Shown here in pieces: positions 34,506 to 42,430 of a stretch of 64,000 nt of DNA. The stretch's first letter is position 1. Every line of letters begins with the position of its first letter. The notes beneath the pieces were generated by a model. It had not been told where the DNA came from and did no database searches. It saw only the letters and a list, made by a program, of their open reading frames with translations. A program made the position numbers and the translations under genes. The DNA is from Sphingobacterium chuzhouense (GTDB lineage: Bacteria; Bacteroidota; Bacteroidia; Sphingobacteriales; Sphingobacteriaceae), in NCBI RefSeq assembly GCF_014692525.1, contig NZ_JACNYL010000003.1, positions 372,001-436,000 on the forward strand. The letters run 5' to 3'.

Positions 34506-34787
34506 TCAGACAATATCCTGAATAACCGATTGCAATGGATTGTTTTTTATTTTTATTCTATCAGAAAAATTGATTAAGATAATCAAATGGGTTGTCGTCT
34601 TTCCAAATTCCAAAGAAAGTGAGCCATTATCTGTTAAACAAGGATCTCCCAAATTCATCAATACACCTGCACAGCCGTCTGGAAAAACACGTTCCCATTG
34701 GCTTTCAAGTTTATTCCCTTTTAACTCCCAATAGAAATGAATAAAGGGTTTTAAGTCTTTGTGGGGGTTTGTCTTTTTATATTTCAT
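34506..34787 (-). pseudogene. N-terminal part of a split AraC-family gene
   Basis: 'DLKPFIHFYWELKGNKLESQ' and 'ERVFPDGCAGVLMNLGD' are the N-terminal domain (DUF6597-like) of an AraC regulator. The frame ends after the insertion point. The DNA-binding part continues at 33618-33915, past the DHFR-like gene. Confidence 0.7.
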
Positions 34788-34927
34788 TTATTTTTTTGAC
34801 GGTTCTACAGTGAACACTAATCTGTTTATAGATGTTTATGCTTTGTTCTTCTAATAATCTTTCTAATAAATAAACAATCCATCTATCTTGCTGCGCTTTG
34901 TAGCAGGTTATCTATTTTTGCAAATGA

Positions 34928-35710
34928 CTACCCACTTATCAAATACCGCATCAAAATACGGCGTACATCTTTATTATCGGCTCTGTATCTGATGTGTTTT
35001 ATCAGCTGGTCCCCGGGTGTTTCCCGGGCACAGAAGCCAAACCCTCTGTAGATACCGCACTCGATATAGACCAGCCCCTTTTCTGCGGAACTTCTGCCTT
35101 CTACCTCAAATAGTTTGGTAAACCGCTCGAAACGATGGGCATGCAAGAACGTATCGACACGCTGGTTATAGCTTTCGGGAGTTTCCTGATCAATGCAGGC
35201 ACCATAGCAGCTCTTGATCTGGTAATGAAAACAGGCAGACCGTGTTTTATAGAGTCCGTTTATTTTCGGGCAGAGATTATATTTTTCCGTGAGCCGATAA
35301 AGGGTGTTTTTCGCCTCCGTTATCCCGGCAAAGGTAATGATCTCGTCTCCCCGCTCCTGGTTATTCACAATGCGCAGTGCCTTATAGCCATTTTCGTGCT
35401 GTATATATAATCCGAACCGGTCCATAGTACGCCGCTGTGCACAGTTATAAAGCGGTTGGTGGCGCTTGATAAGGTCGGACTCATAAAGCAGGGCGATGAG
35501 TTCGCTCCCCATCGGCTCGCAGGCGATACGTGTCACCGTGCGTTGTATTTTGCGCGATTTACTGTCTTTGCCTTGAAAATGTTGCTGCACACGCTTACGG
35601 ATGTGTATGCTCTTGCCGATGTAGACCAGATCGTCGTGTTGGGTGTAGAAGAAATAGACACCCGGCAGGCCGGGTAGTCTTTCGATCATCGCTTGCAATT
35701 CTGCTGTCAT
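34928..35710 (-). CDS. GIY-YIG nuclease (UvrC/Cho-like)
   Basis: 260 residues. The GIY-YIG domain is at residues about 14-90 ('LPGVYFFYTQHDDLVYIGKS', catalytic Arg in 'IRKRVQQHF', Glu in 'SELIALLYESDLIKRHQPLY'). The C-terminal part has a Cys-rich patch ('CFHYQIKSCYGACIDQETPE') like UvrC/Cho. Many Bacteroidota carry this as the second half of a DnaQ exonuclease fusion; here only the nuclease half is present. It should make an incision at damaged DNA. Upstream is an inverted repeat TTGTTCA...TGAACAA. Confidence 0.88.
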   Translation of the reverse strand: MTAELQAMIERLPGLPGVYFFYTQHDDLVYIGKSIHIRKRVQQHFQGKDSKSRKIQRTVTRIACEPMGSELIALLYESDLIKRHQPLYNCAQRRTMDRFGLYIQHENGYKALRIVNNQERGDEIITFAGITEAKNTLYRLTEKYNLCPKINGLYKTRSACFHYQIKSCYGACIDQETPESYNQRVDTFLHAHRFERFTKLFEVEGRSSAEKGLVYIECGIYRGFGFCARETPGDQLIKHIRYRADNKDVRRILMRYLISG

Positions 35711-35753
35711 TTGTTAAATCTGCTGCGTATCATGTTCGAACGTTAATAACACT

Positions 35754-35772
35754 TTGTTCAAAATCTGAACAA
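35754..35772. promoter_or_regulatory. Inverted repeat upstream of the GIY-YIG nuclease gene
   Basis: TTGTTCA (35754-35760) and TGAACAA (35766-35772) with a 5-base gap, about 50 bp before the start; GTTCGAAC lies at 35734-35741 as well. It could be an operator, for instance for damage control, but no regulator is known. Confidence 0.4.
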
Positions 35773-35824
35773 CAAAAATACTAATATTTTTAGTTTTTAA
35801 AACTATTTGCGATATTTGAGTAAT

Positions 35825-35935
35825 CTTTTTTACTGCTCGATTTAATTGGCAGAATCTTTACAGCATAGAAGATGACGAAGAAATTGGCGCCATGGGATGG
35901 ACGTTTTCGCTATATCTATTCAGGAAATATGGTCA
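35825..35935 (+). pseudogene. 111-bp partial duplicate of the gene at 21313
   Basis: Matches 21896-22005 with few changes ('FNWQNLYSIEDDEEIGAMGW'). No upstream or downstream part is present. It ends exactly against the stop of the broken Fic gene at 35933. Confidence 0.8.
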
Positions 35936-36711
35936 ATGAGAGTTGTTCCAGATTATATGCCACTTCCTAAACTCGTCAAGCGAAACCCTGTACCGGGCAT
36001 AATTTCCTTCGTGCATACCCAACAGTTCCGTTTCCACTGCTTCTATGAATTTGTTGCGATCATCAGCCGGCAGTGTTTGGGCTTCGCTTTGTATGGCGTG
36101 TTTGGCCAGGTCTTTATTCATCATCTGCAAGACAATATTCAGTATAACAGTCCGGATTTTGTCGCGATATTGTAAACGGAATGTGTCCGGTTCGCCCAAT
36201 GATTGACGGATCGCAGCATAGCGCATCGCTGATCTTTCATAAGCCCAGATAAAAACGTCTTTAAAAAACTCGATACGGTTCAATTCGTATACACCAAGAA
36301 GACCTCTGACATAATATTCCTCTGGAACATCTATGAATGTTAATGGGACAAAATTAGCTATCTATCTATATGGGGGCGGTAATGCTCTAAAAACAACCTA
36401 TTGTAGCTAACCGGCTTCCGTTTGGCTACGGGCTTGGTAATAAAACCAAGAATCTCTTTCCCTTCCGGAGACAGAGGAACCAGATCTTCCTGCTCCTTTG
36501 GCAAGTCCTGTTGTTTTTCTTTTAATGAGTAACGTGTAGCACGGGCGTCTCCCGACACGGCAATACGATTATCTTCCTTTAACTCTTTTAACCGTCGCTG
36601 TAATGTCCGTCGCTCAATGGTAAAACCGAGTCGATCACTAATCTGCTCAATAGACAAACTACCTCCAGCCAGAAGGGTCAAGATAGTTTCTATTTGTTTT
36701 TTTTTATTCAC
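35933..36711 (-). pseudogene. Fic-family gene with the catalytic core deleted
   Basis: The N-terminal winged helix (36358-36711; 'GSLSIEQISDRLGF', 'RRTLQRRLKELKEDN', then 'SPEGKEILGFITKPVAKRKP') ends at 'EHYRPHIDR' and a stop. The next frame resumes 'NFVPLTFIDVPEEYYVRGLL' and runs to 'LLGMHEGNYARYRVSLDEF', the C-terminal part of the same Fic subfamily. The Fic catalytic core between them is gone; the junction near 36360 is an ATAGATAGATAG run. Start chosen at the GTG at 36711 because the upstream codons are operator repeats. Confidence 0.75.
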
Positions 36712-36720
36712 ACCATTTCT

Positions 36721-36800
36721 TATCGCGACAAAGTTAAATGAATTTTGTCGCGATACCAAGTATTGCGACATGTTTTGTCGCGATACTTGGTATCGCGACC
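36721..36800. promoter_or_regulatory. Array of TGTCGCGATA-like sites upstream of the broken Fic gene
   Basis: Sites at 36721-36730 (reverse), 36746-36755, 36761-36770 (reverse), 36776-36785 and 36791-36800 (reverse); starts are 25, 15, 15 and 15 bp apart. The last four make two tandem palindromes with 3-base centres (CAA and TTG), 30 bp apart. They lie immediately before the GTG start. Confidence 0.7.
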
Positions 36801-37051
36801 GCTGTCAATCCCAGTAAATACGATATTAATACACCCGTTGGAGCAATGCGATGTACTTTTGTCGGAATATGCAATCTTTACAAGTTGGATACTACGGTTC
36901 GATTTGTGCCAGGCATTTCGGTCGGATGCCCGGAATATGCAGCTTACAGAATCTTCATAAGAAAAAGTAATTAACGTTGCTAATGTAGCTGATATTCTCT
37001 ATTTTTAGAGAGGACATTAATCACTATAGACATATCAAACCTTCTTAAGTT
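36801..37051. other. Stretch without recognised gene
   Basis: A plus-strand frame at 36830-36960 ('HPLEQCDVLLSEYAIF', 'SWILRFDLCQAFRSDAR') could be a gene fragment, but I cannot identify it. The motif TATTTTTAGAGA at 37000-37011 lies 52 bp before the next gene and belongs to the shared leader set. Confidence 0.35.
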
Positions 37052-37309
37052 GTGAAGAATACGCCTCTAGCTGAAATGAGCACCGAAGAACTCATCAAAA
37101 ATAAAAAAACAATCGGCACTGCGACAGCAGCTTTGGCAGGATTACTACTATCCTTGTTCATTTTATCACTATACAAGTGGATGACAAAAGGTTTTACATC
37201 ACTTGTTCTCGTACCTCTTGCCCTATTACCAATAGTGTTTGTTAATCTTAAAAAGATTAAGGAAATACAAAGGGAGTTGCAAATGAGGGGGAAAGATGTG
37301 ACGAAATGA
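37052..37309 (+). CDS. Small two-helix membrane protein, 85 aa
   Basis: 'MSTEELIKNKKTIGTATAAL' leads into two hydrophobic helices (about 24-43 and 50-66) and a charged tail. The same layout and related residues occur in the protein at 40534. Such proteins are sometimes named 'redox-active disulfide protein 2' in databases, but no cysteine is present here, so that name would be misleading. Function unknown. Confidence 0.65.
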   Translation: MKNTPLAEMSTEELIKNKKTIGTATAALAGLLLSLFILSLYKWMTKGFTSLVLVPLALLPIVFVNLKKIKEIQRELQMRGKDVTK

Positions 37310-37394
37310 ATCGCACCATATTATGTGCAAACTTTTAATAAGACTGTACCGGAGAGATATAAATGGCTACTAGAATATGAAAAACAGACGATAG

Positions 37395-37607
37395 ATGAGT
37401 TTAGTTGAGTTTTTTGATAATCAAATTGTACTGGAGAGCGATAGAGCACTTTTAAGACCCCTTGCTGCATCAGACATTGATGACTTAGAAACAATAAGTT
37501 ATACCGATGGTCTATGGGAGTATGGGAGGAGAGTGAAAAACAAATGATGATCTTTTTTGTCTTTTAAGCTCGGTGGTACAATTGTCGGTGGAATACGTAT
37601 ATAGCCG
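37395..37607 (+). pseudogene. GNAT N-acetyltransferase remnant
   Basis: 'MSLVEFFDNQIVLESDRALL' then 'RPLAASDIDDLETISYTDGL' is the N-terminus of a RimJ/RimL-type acetyltransferase. It stops after 50 codons; a further piece 'GGTIVGGIRIY' follows in another frame. The acetyl-CoA-binding core is lost. Confidence 0.6.
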
Positions 37608-37609
37608 AA

Positions 37610-38230
37610 TCAGAACAAATTGCGCTTAATTATTTTGATGGCATTGCCACGCGCCAACTCATAATGATTCTGCCATTGGTTTTGCTGTTGCTCCATCAAT
37701 TGCTCTGCCTGCCAGACCAATAATTTTTCCTGCAATCTGGCTAAACAAAGTTTTTTGTTCTCCAACTGGGAGCGTGTATCCATAACAAGTACTTGTAAGC
37801 CTGATAGCAGGTGTGTTCCGCGCACGGCTGTTTCAACTTTATTTATGTTTTGCCCACCGGGACCCGATGATCGGCAGGTTTCTAGCTTAACATCTTTGGG
37901 ATCCCATTGCATTAGTGTCTTCACATCGAAGGCGGCAACACCCACAAACCAATTTTTACGCTTGTGGTATCTACGATATGGGCTTTGTGCGATCCATTGT
38001 ATCGTTCCTACGCATTCTTTTAAAAAGTCATCCAGATTATTGCCTATAAGCATCATAGTGGAAGACAATAGTGCTCCCTTTAATTCGCCAACCTTATTTT
38101 CAAGCACCTGCATTTGAAAACCTTGTTGTTTGGCCTGTTTAATCATTAAACTTTGCACACAGACTACAACCCGGCAGCATTCTGCCGGGCCTTTACCTGA
38201 TGTAATTTGTATCATAATTTTCTTCATCAT
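37610..38230 (-). CDS. prfH: Peptide chain release factor homologue PrfH
   Basis: 206 residues. The GGQ loop 'RSSGPGGQNINKVETAVRGT' is intact, and there is no stop-codon-recognition domain, as in PrfH. The N-terminus 'IQITSGKGPAECCRVV' is the PrfH signature. Published work links PrfH with RtcB2 to rescue of ribosomes cut in the decoding centre by toxins: PrfH releases the peptide, RtcB reseals the RNA. The ATG shares one base with the rtcB stop (TAATG), so translation is coupled. A fragment of a second prfH is at 53338. Confidence 0.93.
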   Translation of the reverse strand: MMKKIMIQITSGKGPAECCRVVVCVQSLMIKQAKQQGFQMQVLENKVGELKGALLSSTMMLIGNNLDDFLKECVGTIQWIAQSPYRRYHKRKNWFVGVAAFDVKTLMQWDPKDVKLETCRSSGPGGQNINKVETAVRGTHLLSGLQVLVMDTRSQLENKKLCLARLQEKLLVWQAEQLMEQQQNQWQNHYELARGNAIKIIKRNLF

Positions 38231-39627
38231 TACTCTTTATTCATTCTAACAATACGTGGATAGAATTTACCTTGGATATCAACTAAATCACGTTGTGCAG
38301 TCATGACAACGTCAATATCCTTATATGCCAAAGGGTTTTCTTCAACCGTCCCCCCGATTAAAGTAACATCGGCATTGATAAGCATCTTTTTCATGGCGGA
38401 TACCGTCATGCTATCCTTAGCCTTTTGCCTACTCATAGCACGGCCTGCACCATGCGATGCGGAATACAGGGCATCGTGGTTTCCTTTGCCGGACACGAGG
38501 TAAGCTGGTGTTGTCATGCTACCGGGAATAATGCCCAGTTTACCTTTATGTGCTGGTGTTGCGCCTTTACGATGTATGATCACCTCTTTGCCATTAGATA
38601 ATTTGTCTTTCCAGGCAAAGTTGTGATGGTTCTCCACTACACAGATTGCTTTTAGCCCTAAAGCTTTCAATAGGTTCGAATGGATACGGTCATGACAGGC
38701 TTTGGCATAATCGCCAGCCAATGTCATAGCAAGCCAGTATTCCTGCCCTTCGCTATTCATGTCCAGCCAAGCCAGTTGTTGTGCATGCCGCGGCAACTTA
38801 CAGGTGTCCATAGCAAGCTTTGTGTAGTGTTTAGCGATAGCCGCACCTAAACCGCGACTTCCGGAATGTGTTAATAATGCCAGATACCTTCTGGCCGGTA
38901 ATCCCAGGACATTATTGGCCAGCATCTCTATTTCACCAAACTCCACAAAGTGGTTGCCTTTTCCGGAGGTACCCAATTGCCTTACGGCTTTACCTCTTAG
39001 CGGTTTCAAAAAAGGTATTTCGTTGAACACCGGACTATCTAAAATTTCATGCTCCTGCCTGATGTCCAACCCCCCTTCCATTCCAAAATGGGTATGGTTT
39101 TTTAATGCCTGCTTGATTTGGTATGCAAACCTTTTTATAAAACTATCGCTTTCATCAATAATAGAAAGTGCCATGCGGCAGCCGATATCCATACCCACCG
39201 CGTATGGGATAACAGCGTTATCCGTAGCCAACGCACCTCCGATAGGTAAGCCAAATCCCATATGCGCATCTGCCATTAAAGCGCCTTGTATGCTCACCGG
39301 CAACAGGCTGGCGAATTCCATTTGTTTTTTTGCAGATGGTTCTATGCCCTTACCGCCATATGTTTTAAAGAATACCGGTTCATCACGTAACGTGTAAGCT
39401 TTAAACGGGGCTCCTTCTTTCTTGCCCATTATTTTCTCGGCTATTTTACTTGTCAATTCATTATCCAAAAATGCTTCTGGATCGTTCTTAATATCCACCA
39501 ACAGCTCAAGTATTTGTTGCTTACTGTGGTGTTTGAAATTTTTGGAAACTATACCAATAACCAGACTTCGTAGCTGATCATTATGATAACCTATCTTACT
39601 TAAATCTTTTGTTCTTAAATTGCCCAT
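38230..39627 (-). CDS. rtcB: RtcB-family RNA ligase (RtcB2)
   Basis: 465 residues. 'DAHMGFGLPIGGALATDNAV' and 'YAVGMDIGCRMALSIIDES' hold the metal-binding Asp and Cys; 'GTSGKGNHFVEFGEIEML' (GxGNHF/E) and 'LLTHSGSRGLGAAIAKHY' follow, and the guanylated His lies in 'YSASHGAGRAMSR'. It seals RNA 2',3'-cyclic phosphate and 5'-OH ends with GTP and Mn. It is the first gene of the rtcB-prfH operon. Its role here is probably repair of toxin-cut rRNA or tRNA. Confidence 0.95.
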   Translation of the reverse strand: MGNLRTKDLSKIGYHNDQLRSLVIGIVSKNFKHHSKQQILELLVDIKNDPEAFLDNELTSKIAEKIMGKKEGAPFKAYTLRDEPVFFKTYGGKGIEPSAKKQMEFASLLPVSIQGALMADAHMGFGLPIGGALATDNAVIPYAVGMDIGCRMALSIIDESDSFIKRFAYQIKQALKNHTHFGMEGGLDIRQEHEILDSPVFNEIPFLKPLRGKAVRQLGTSGKGNHFVEFGEIEMLANNVLGLPARRYLALLTHSGSRGLGAAIAKHYTKLAMDTCKLPRHAQQLAWLDMNSEGQEYWLAMTLAGDYAKACHDRIHSNLLKALGLKAICVVENHHNFAWKDKLSNGKEVIIHRKGATPAHKGKLGIIPGSMTTPAYLVSGKGNHDALYSASHGAGRAMSRQKAKDSMTVSAMKKMLINADVTLIGGTVEENPLAYKDIDVVMTAQRDLVDIQGKFYPRIVRMNKE

Positions 39628-39939
39628 GTGGGAATATATATTTAAACTCAGAAAAGCCTAATTGGCGCTATATCTGGAAATGTTTTGTAATTTTTGTTGA
39701 ATTTGATTTTTGATTGCAATTCGTCCTTGTAGAAGGATATACCCTTTTAGGAGCGCTCAGCAAAATCTAATGAAATTTCGGGCAGACAAACATTGCATAA
39801 GTTAATTACACAACTGCTTAATTATAAAAAAACGAGGTTTGACTGCCTTTTTAGGCAATGAGCGAAAGGGACGATATGTAAATTTGCTCTGTCATGATTC
39901 CTTGATATTTAAAAGATGAATAAAATCAAGAATGACTCC

Positions 39940-40215
39940 AAAGATAGGGAATAATTTAATATTGCGAAAAAAATCTATTTACAAACATCAAGAACTTGCC
40001 TCCTTTGCGGACATAAAGAAGACGGAACTTCGTGCCTTGATGGCTTTTGACACGGTAGCCTACGGAAATGATGGCGTCGAGGTTGTAATATTTGTAGGCT
40101 TGGTAGAAAAATCGGAATTTCCGATTTTTCTCTACTTCATCCTCAACCAGTTCTCCCTCTTTGAAGATATTGAGCACATGTTCATTAATCGTCGATTTAG
40201 ACGAAGATATCGTTT
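39940..40215 (-). pseudogene. Remnant of a RhuM-family gene
   Basis: 'STINEHVLNIFKEGELVEDE', then 'YKYYNLDAIISVGYRVKSHQ' and 'GTKFRL' match the RhuM (virulence-associated DNA-binding) family. The first part and the C-terminus are missing. From 39628 to 39939 I see nothing but a short TGCCTTTTTAGGCA hairpin at about 39849. Confidence 0.65.
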
Positions 40216-40303
40216 ACATAGGAGAAGTTGTCGTTAAACGTCCTAATATGTGGCAACGATTTTTTCAATTTTTTAAAAAGATATGATCCACAATTAGTTA
40301 ACC

Positions 40304-40381
40304 ATGAAAAAGCTTATTCTCATTCTAATCGCGTTTACTGCAACACATTCATTTGCCCAAACACTGAACACGATGTACTGA
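40304..40381 (+). pseudogene. Orphan signal peptide, 25 aa
   Basis: 'MKKLILILIAFTATHSFAQT' is a complete signal peptide, but the ORF ends five residues later. Probably the start of a lost exported protein. The region to 40533 holds the leader-like motif at 40471. Confidence 0.45.
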
Positions 40382-40470
40382 TGTGCTTCAAAATGACTTG
40401 ATGGCTAGATTTACGATTTTTTGGGGTATCGGCTCAGAAAATATACATTCACATTTCTACCAATATTTCG

Positions 40471-40533
40471 TATTTTTAGAAAAAAAAGAAATTATGAATT
40501 ATATACAAAATCGACTAAAGAAAATTTCGATAT
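40471..40533 (+). promoter_or_regulatory. Shared leader/promoter motif, copy 3
   Basis: TATTTTTAGAAA followed by 'AAATTATGAATT' matches the leader before the lipoprotein at 17323 and its broken copy at 27221, and sits at a comparable distance (63 bp) from the start at 40534. Confidence 0.55.
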
Positions 40534-40794
40534 ATGAAACCAAATAATTTGACTGAATTTACTAATAATCAATTGTTCCAAAAAATAAAAAACATAAAGA
40601 AGAACAGAATAATAAACGCCTTTATCGTTGGAGCTACCGTGGGAATTTTCTTCTTCGGAGTAATGAAAAATGGACTAGGTGTGTTTACGTTTTTTCCTTT
40701 AGTCATCGGATATTTGGTAATTAAAAATTCAGCAGGAGATAAAATTATTGAACAGGAAATCTGGAAAGAAATGCGGTCTAGGAATTTGGTGTAA
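40534..40794 (+). CDS. Small two-helix membrane protein, 86 aa, related to 37052
   Basis: 'NNLTEFTNNQLFQKIKNIKK' then two hydrophobic helices ('IINAFIVGATVGIFFFGVMK', 'LGVFTFFPLVIGYLVIK') and a charged tail. It lines up with the protein at 37052 over its length. Function unknown. Preceded by the shared leader, followed 32 bp later by an AraC gene. Confidence 0.65.
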   Translation: MKPNNLTEFTNNQLFQKIKNIKKNRIINAFIVGATVGIFFFGVMKNGLGVFTFFPLVIGYLVIKNSAGDKIIEQEIWKEMRSRNLV

Positions 40795-40826
40795 AATTAT
40801 CTGCCTTTACTAAATAAGATCAAATT

Positions 40827-41654
40827 ATGCACAGAGGTATCAGGGTTCGTGACAACAAATATTCCGAAAGCGACATCATAATAAATGATGCCTATTACTA
40901 TGTACTAATACTAAAACAGGTAAAGGAGGTAGCAATCAATGTAGTGAATTATAATATTTCGGATTGTTGCATTTTATTTCTATCGCCATTCCAATTAGCA
41001 AGACTTCACGTAAACGAGCATTCAACGGTTCACATCTTACACTTCCACGCAGATTTTTATTGCATTGAGTATCACAAAAAAGAAGTAGCGTGTAATGGTG
41101 TATTGTTTAATAATATTTTTGAGCAACCGTTTATTCACGCGTCTCCAAATTTTAGCGACGAAGTGTATTGGTTTTTTGAACGAATAGCGCGTCTTCAAAA
41201 ATCGAATGAATCATATGATTCATCAATTATGAAATCTTACTTGCAGCTTATTTTAGCGATTTGCAATAAGGAAATGGTTCTTCAAAGAAGAAAATGTACG
41301 ACTGCAGCCATTCATTCATTATCCGAATTTACGGATTTAATTAATGAGAATTTTATTCGACACCGAACAGTGCAGTTTTATGCAGATTATTACAAAATGG
41401 GCAAATCAACTTTTAGCAAGCGAGTTAAGAGTGAATATAGTAGAACACCTCTGGAACTGATACAAGAGCGATTGATCTTAGAAGCAAAAAAACTTTTGCA
41501 TTTAACCTACAAAAGTGTAAAAGAAATAGCATCTGAATTGCAATTTCAAGATGTATTCTATTTCAGCAGATTCTTTAAGAAACATGTGGGGGTGTCACCT
41601 AAAAAGTTTAGAGATACAGTAGGGATAGCAGAAGTGGCAAAAAAGTCCATATAA
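40827..41654 (+). CDS. AraC-family transcriptional regulator
   Basis: 275 residues. An N-terminal cupin-like sensor ('HSTVHILHFHADFYCIEYHK') precedes the C-terminal double helix-turn-helix ('YKMGKSTFSKRVKSEYSRTP', 'SVKEIASELQFQDVFYFSRF', 'FKKHVGVSPKKFRD'). It lies 71 bp before the DUF417 gene in the same direction and may control it; AraC/DUF417 pairs are common in Bacteroidota. Confidence 0.92.
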   Translation: MHRGIRVRDNKYSESDIIINDAYYYVLILKQVKEVAINVVNYNISDCCILFLSPFQLARLHVNEHSTVHILHFHADFYCIEYHKKEVACNGVLFNNIFEQPFIHASPNFSDEVYWFFERIARLQKSNESYDSSIMKSYLQLILAICNKEMVLQRRKCTTAAIHSLSEFTDLINENFIRHRTVQFYADYYKMGKSTFSKRVKSEYSRTPLELIQERLILEAKKLLHLTYKSVKEIASELQFQDVFYFSRFFKKHVGVSPKKFRDTVGIAEVAKKSI

Positions 41655-41725
41655 TTTACGAAGTTGTCCATTTTTAGTAGTTTGCATTAAACATAATTTA
41701 GCATTGTGTAAATTAGTTAGTAAAC

Positions 41726-42331
41726 ATGAAAAATTTGTTAGTATTCTTCGAGCGTTCCAATGCATATTTCGTTAATTTCTTACGTATATCAATTTTTGTC
41801 GTAACTGCATGGATTGGCGGATTAAAAGCTTTTCAATATGAAGCAGATGGTATTGTGCCATTTGTCATTAATAGTCCATTTATGAGTTTCTTTTATACTA
41901 AATCAGAAGCGATGGAAAGTAATAAGGATGGGATTTTAATAAAACAATATCAATTACACAAAAACCCTGAAGGCTTAGTTGTAAGTAAGAATATTGAATG
42001 GCATAAGGAAAATGGCACATATATATTCTCTTACGGACTGGGTATTGTAATTTGTGTCATAGGTATTTTAGTTCTGCTTGGAATATGGTTTCCTAAAGTT
42101 GGATTTTTTGGGGGGATGTTGACTTTTGGGATGTCAATTATTACGCTTTCATTTTTAATTACTACTCCAGAAGTTTATGTACCAAATTTAGGAGGAGACT
42201 TTCCGACACCGCAATTTGGATTTCCTTATTTATCAGGAGCAGGACGATTGGTTTTAAAGGACATTATAATGATGGCTGCAGCATTAATTCTTGTATCAGA
42301 TTCAGCTAGAAAATGGTTGAAACACATTTAA
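41726..42331 (+). CDS. DUF417 (YkgB-like) membrane protein
   Basis: 201 residues with four hydrophobic segments. 'FLRISIFVVTAWIGGLKAFQ' and 'YEADGIVPFVINSPFMSFFY' are the DUF417 opening; 'GGDFPTPQFGFPYLSGAGRL' and 'VLKDIIMMAAAL' the end. Members are inner-membrane proteins, often induced by chlorine or oxidative stress (RclC-type); that role here is by family analogy. Paired with the AraC gene upstream. Confidence 0.88.
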   Translation: MKNLLVFFERSNAYFVNFLRISIFVVTAWIGGLKAFQYEADGIVPFVINSPFMSFFYTKSEAMESNKDGILIKQYQLHKNPEGLVVSKNIEWHKENGTYIFSYGLGIVICVIGILVLLGIWFPKVGFFGGMLTFGMSIITLSFLITTPEVYVPNLGGDFPTPQFGFPYLSGAGRLVLKDIIMMAAALILVSDSARKWLKHI

Positions 42332-42430
42332 AAAATACTACTGCTTCGACAACGACAAGTTGTTGACCTTTGTGCAATTCCTAATCGACAGTTTCCGAGT
42401 TGATTGATAAGAGATAAAGATTTATATAAG

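Noticed and set aside
35734..35772. SOS-box-like palindromes before the GIY-YIG nuclease gene
   Set aside because: I know of no matching LexA site for this group, and AT-rich DNA gives such palindromes by chance; kept only as a weak regulatory feature.
37052..37309. Redox-active disulfide protein
   Set aside because: Databases may use this name for similar proteins, but this one has no cysteine.
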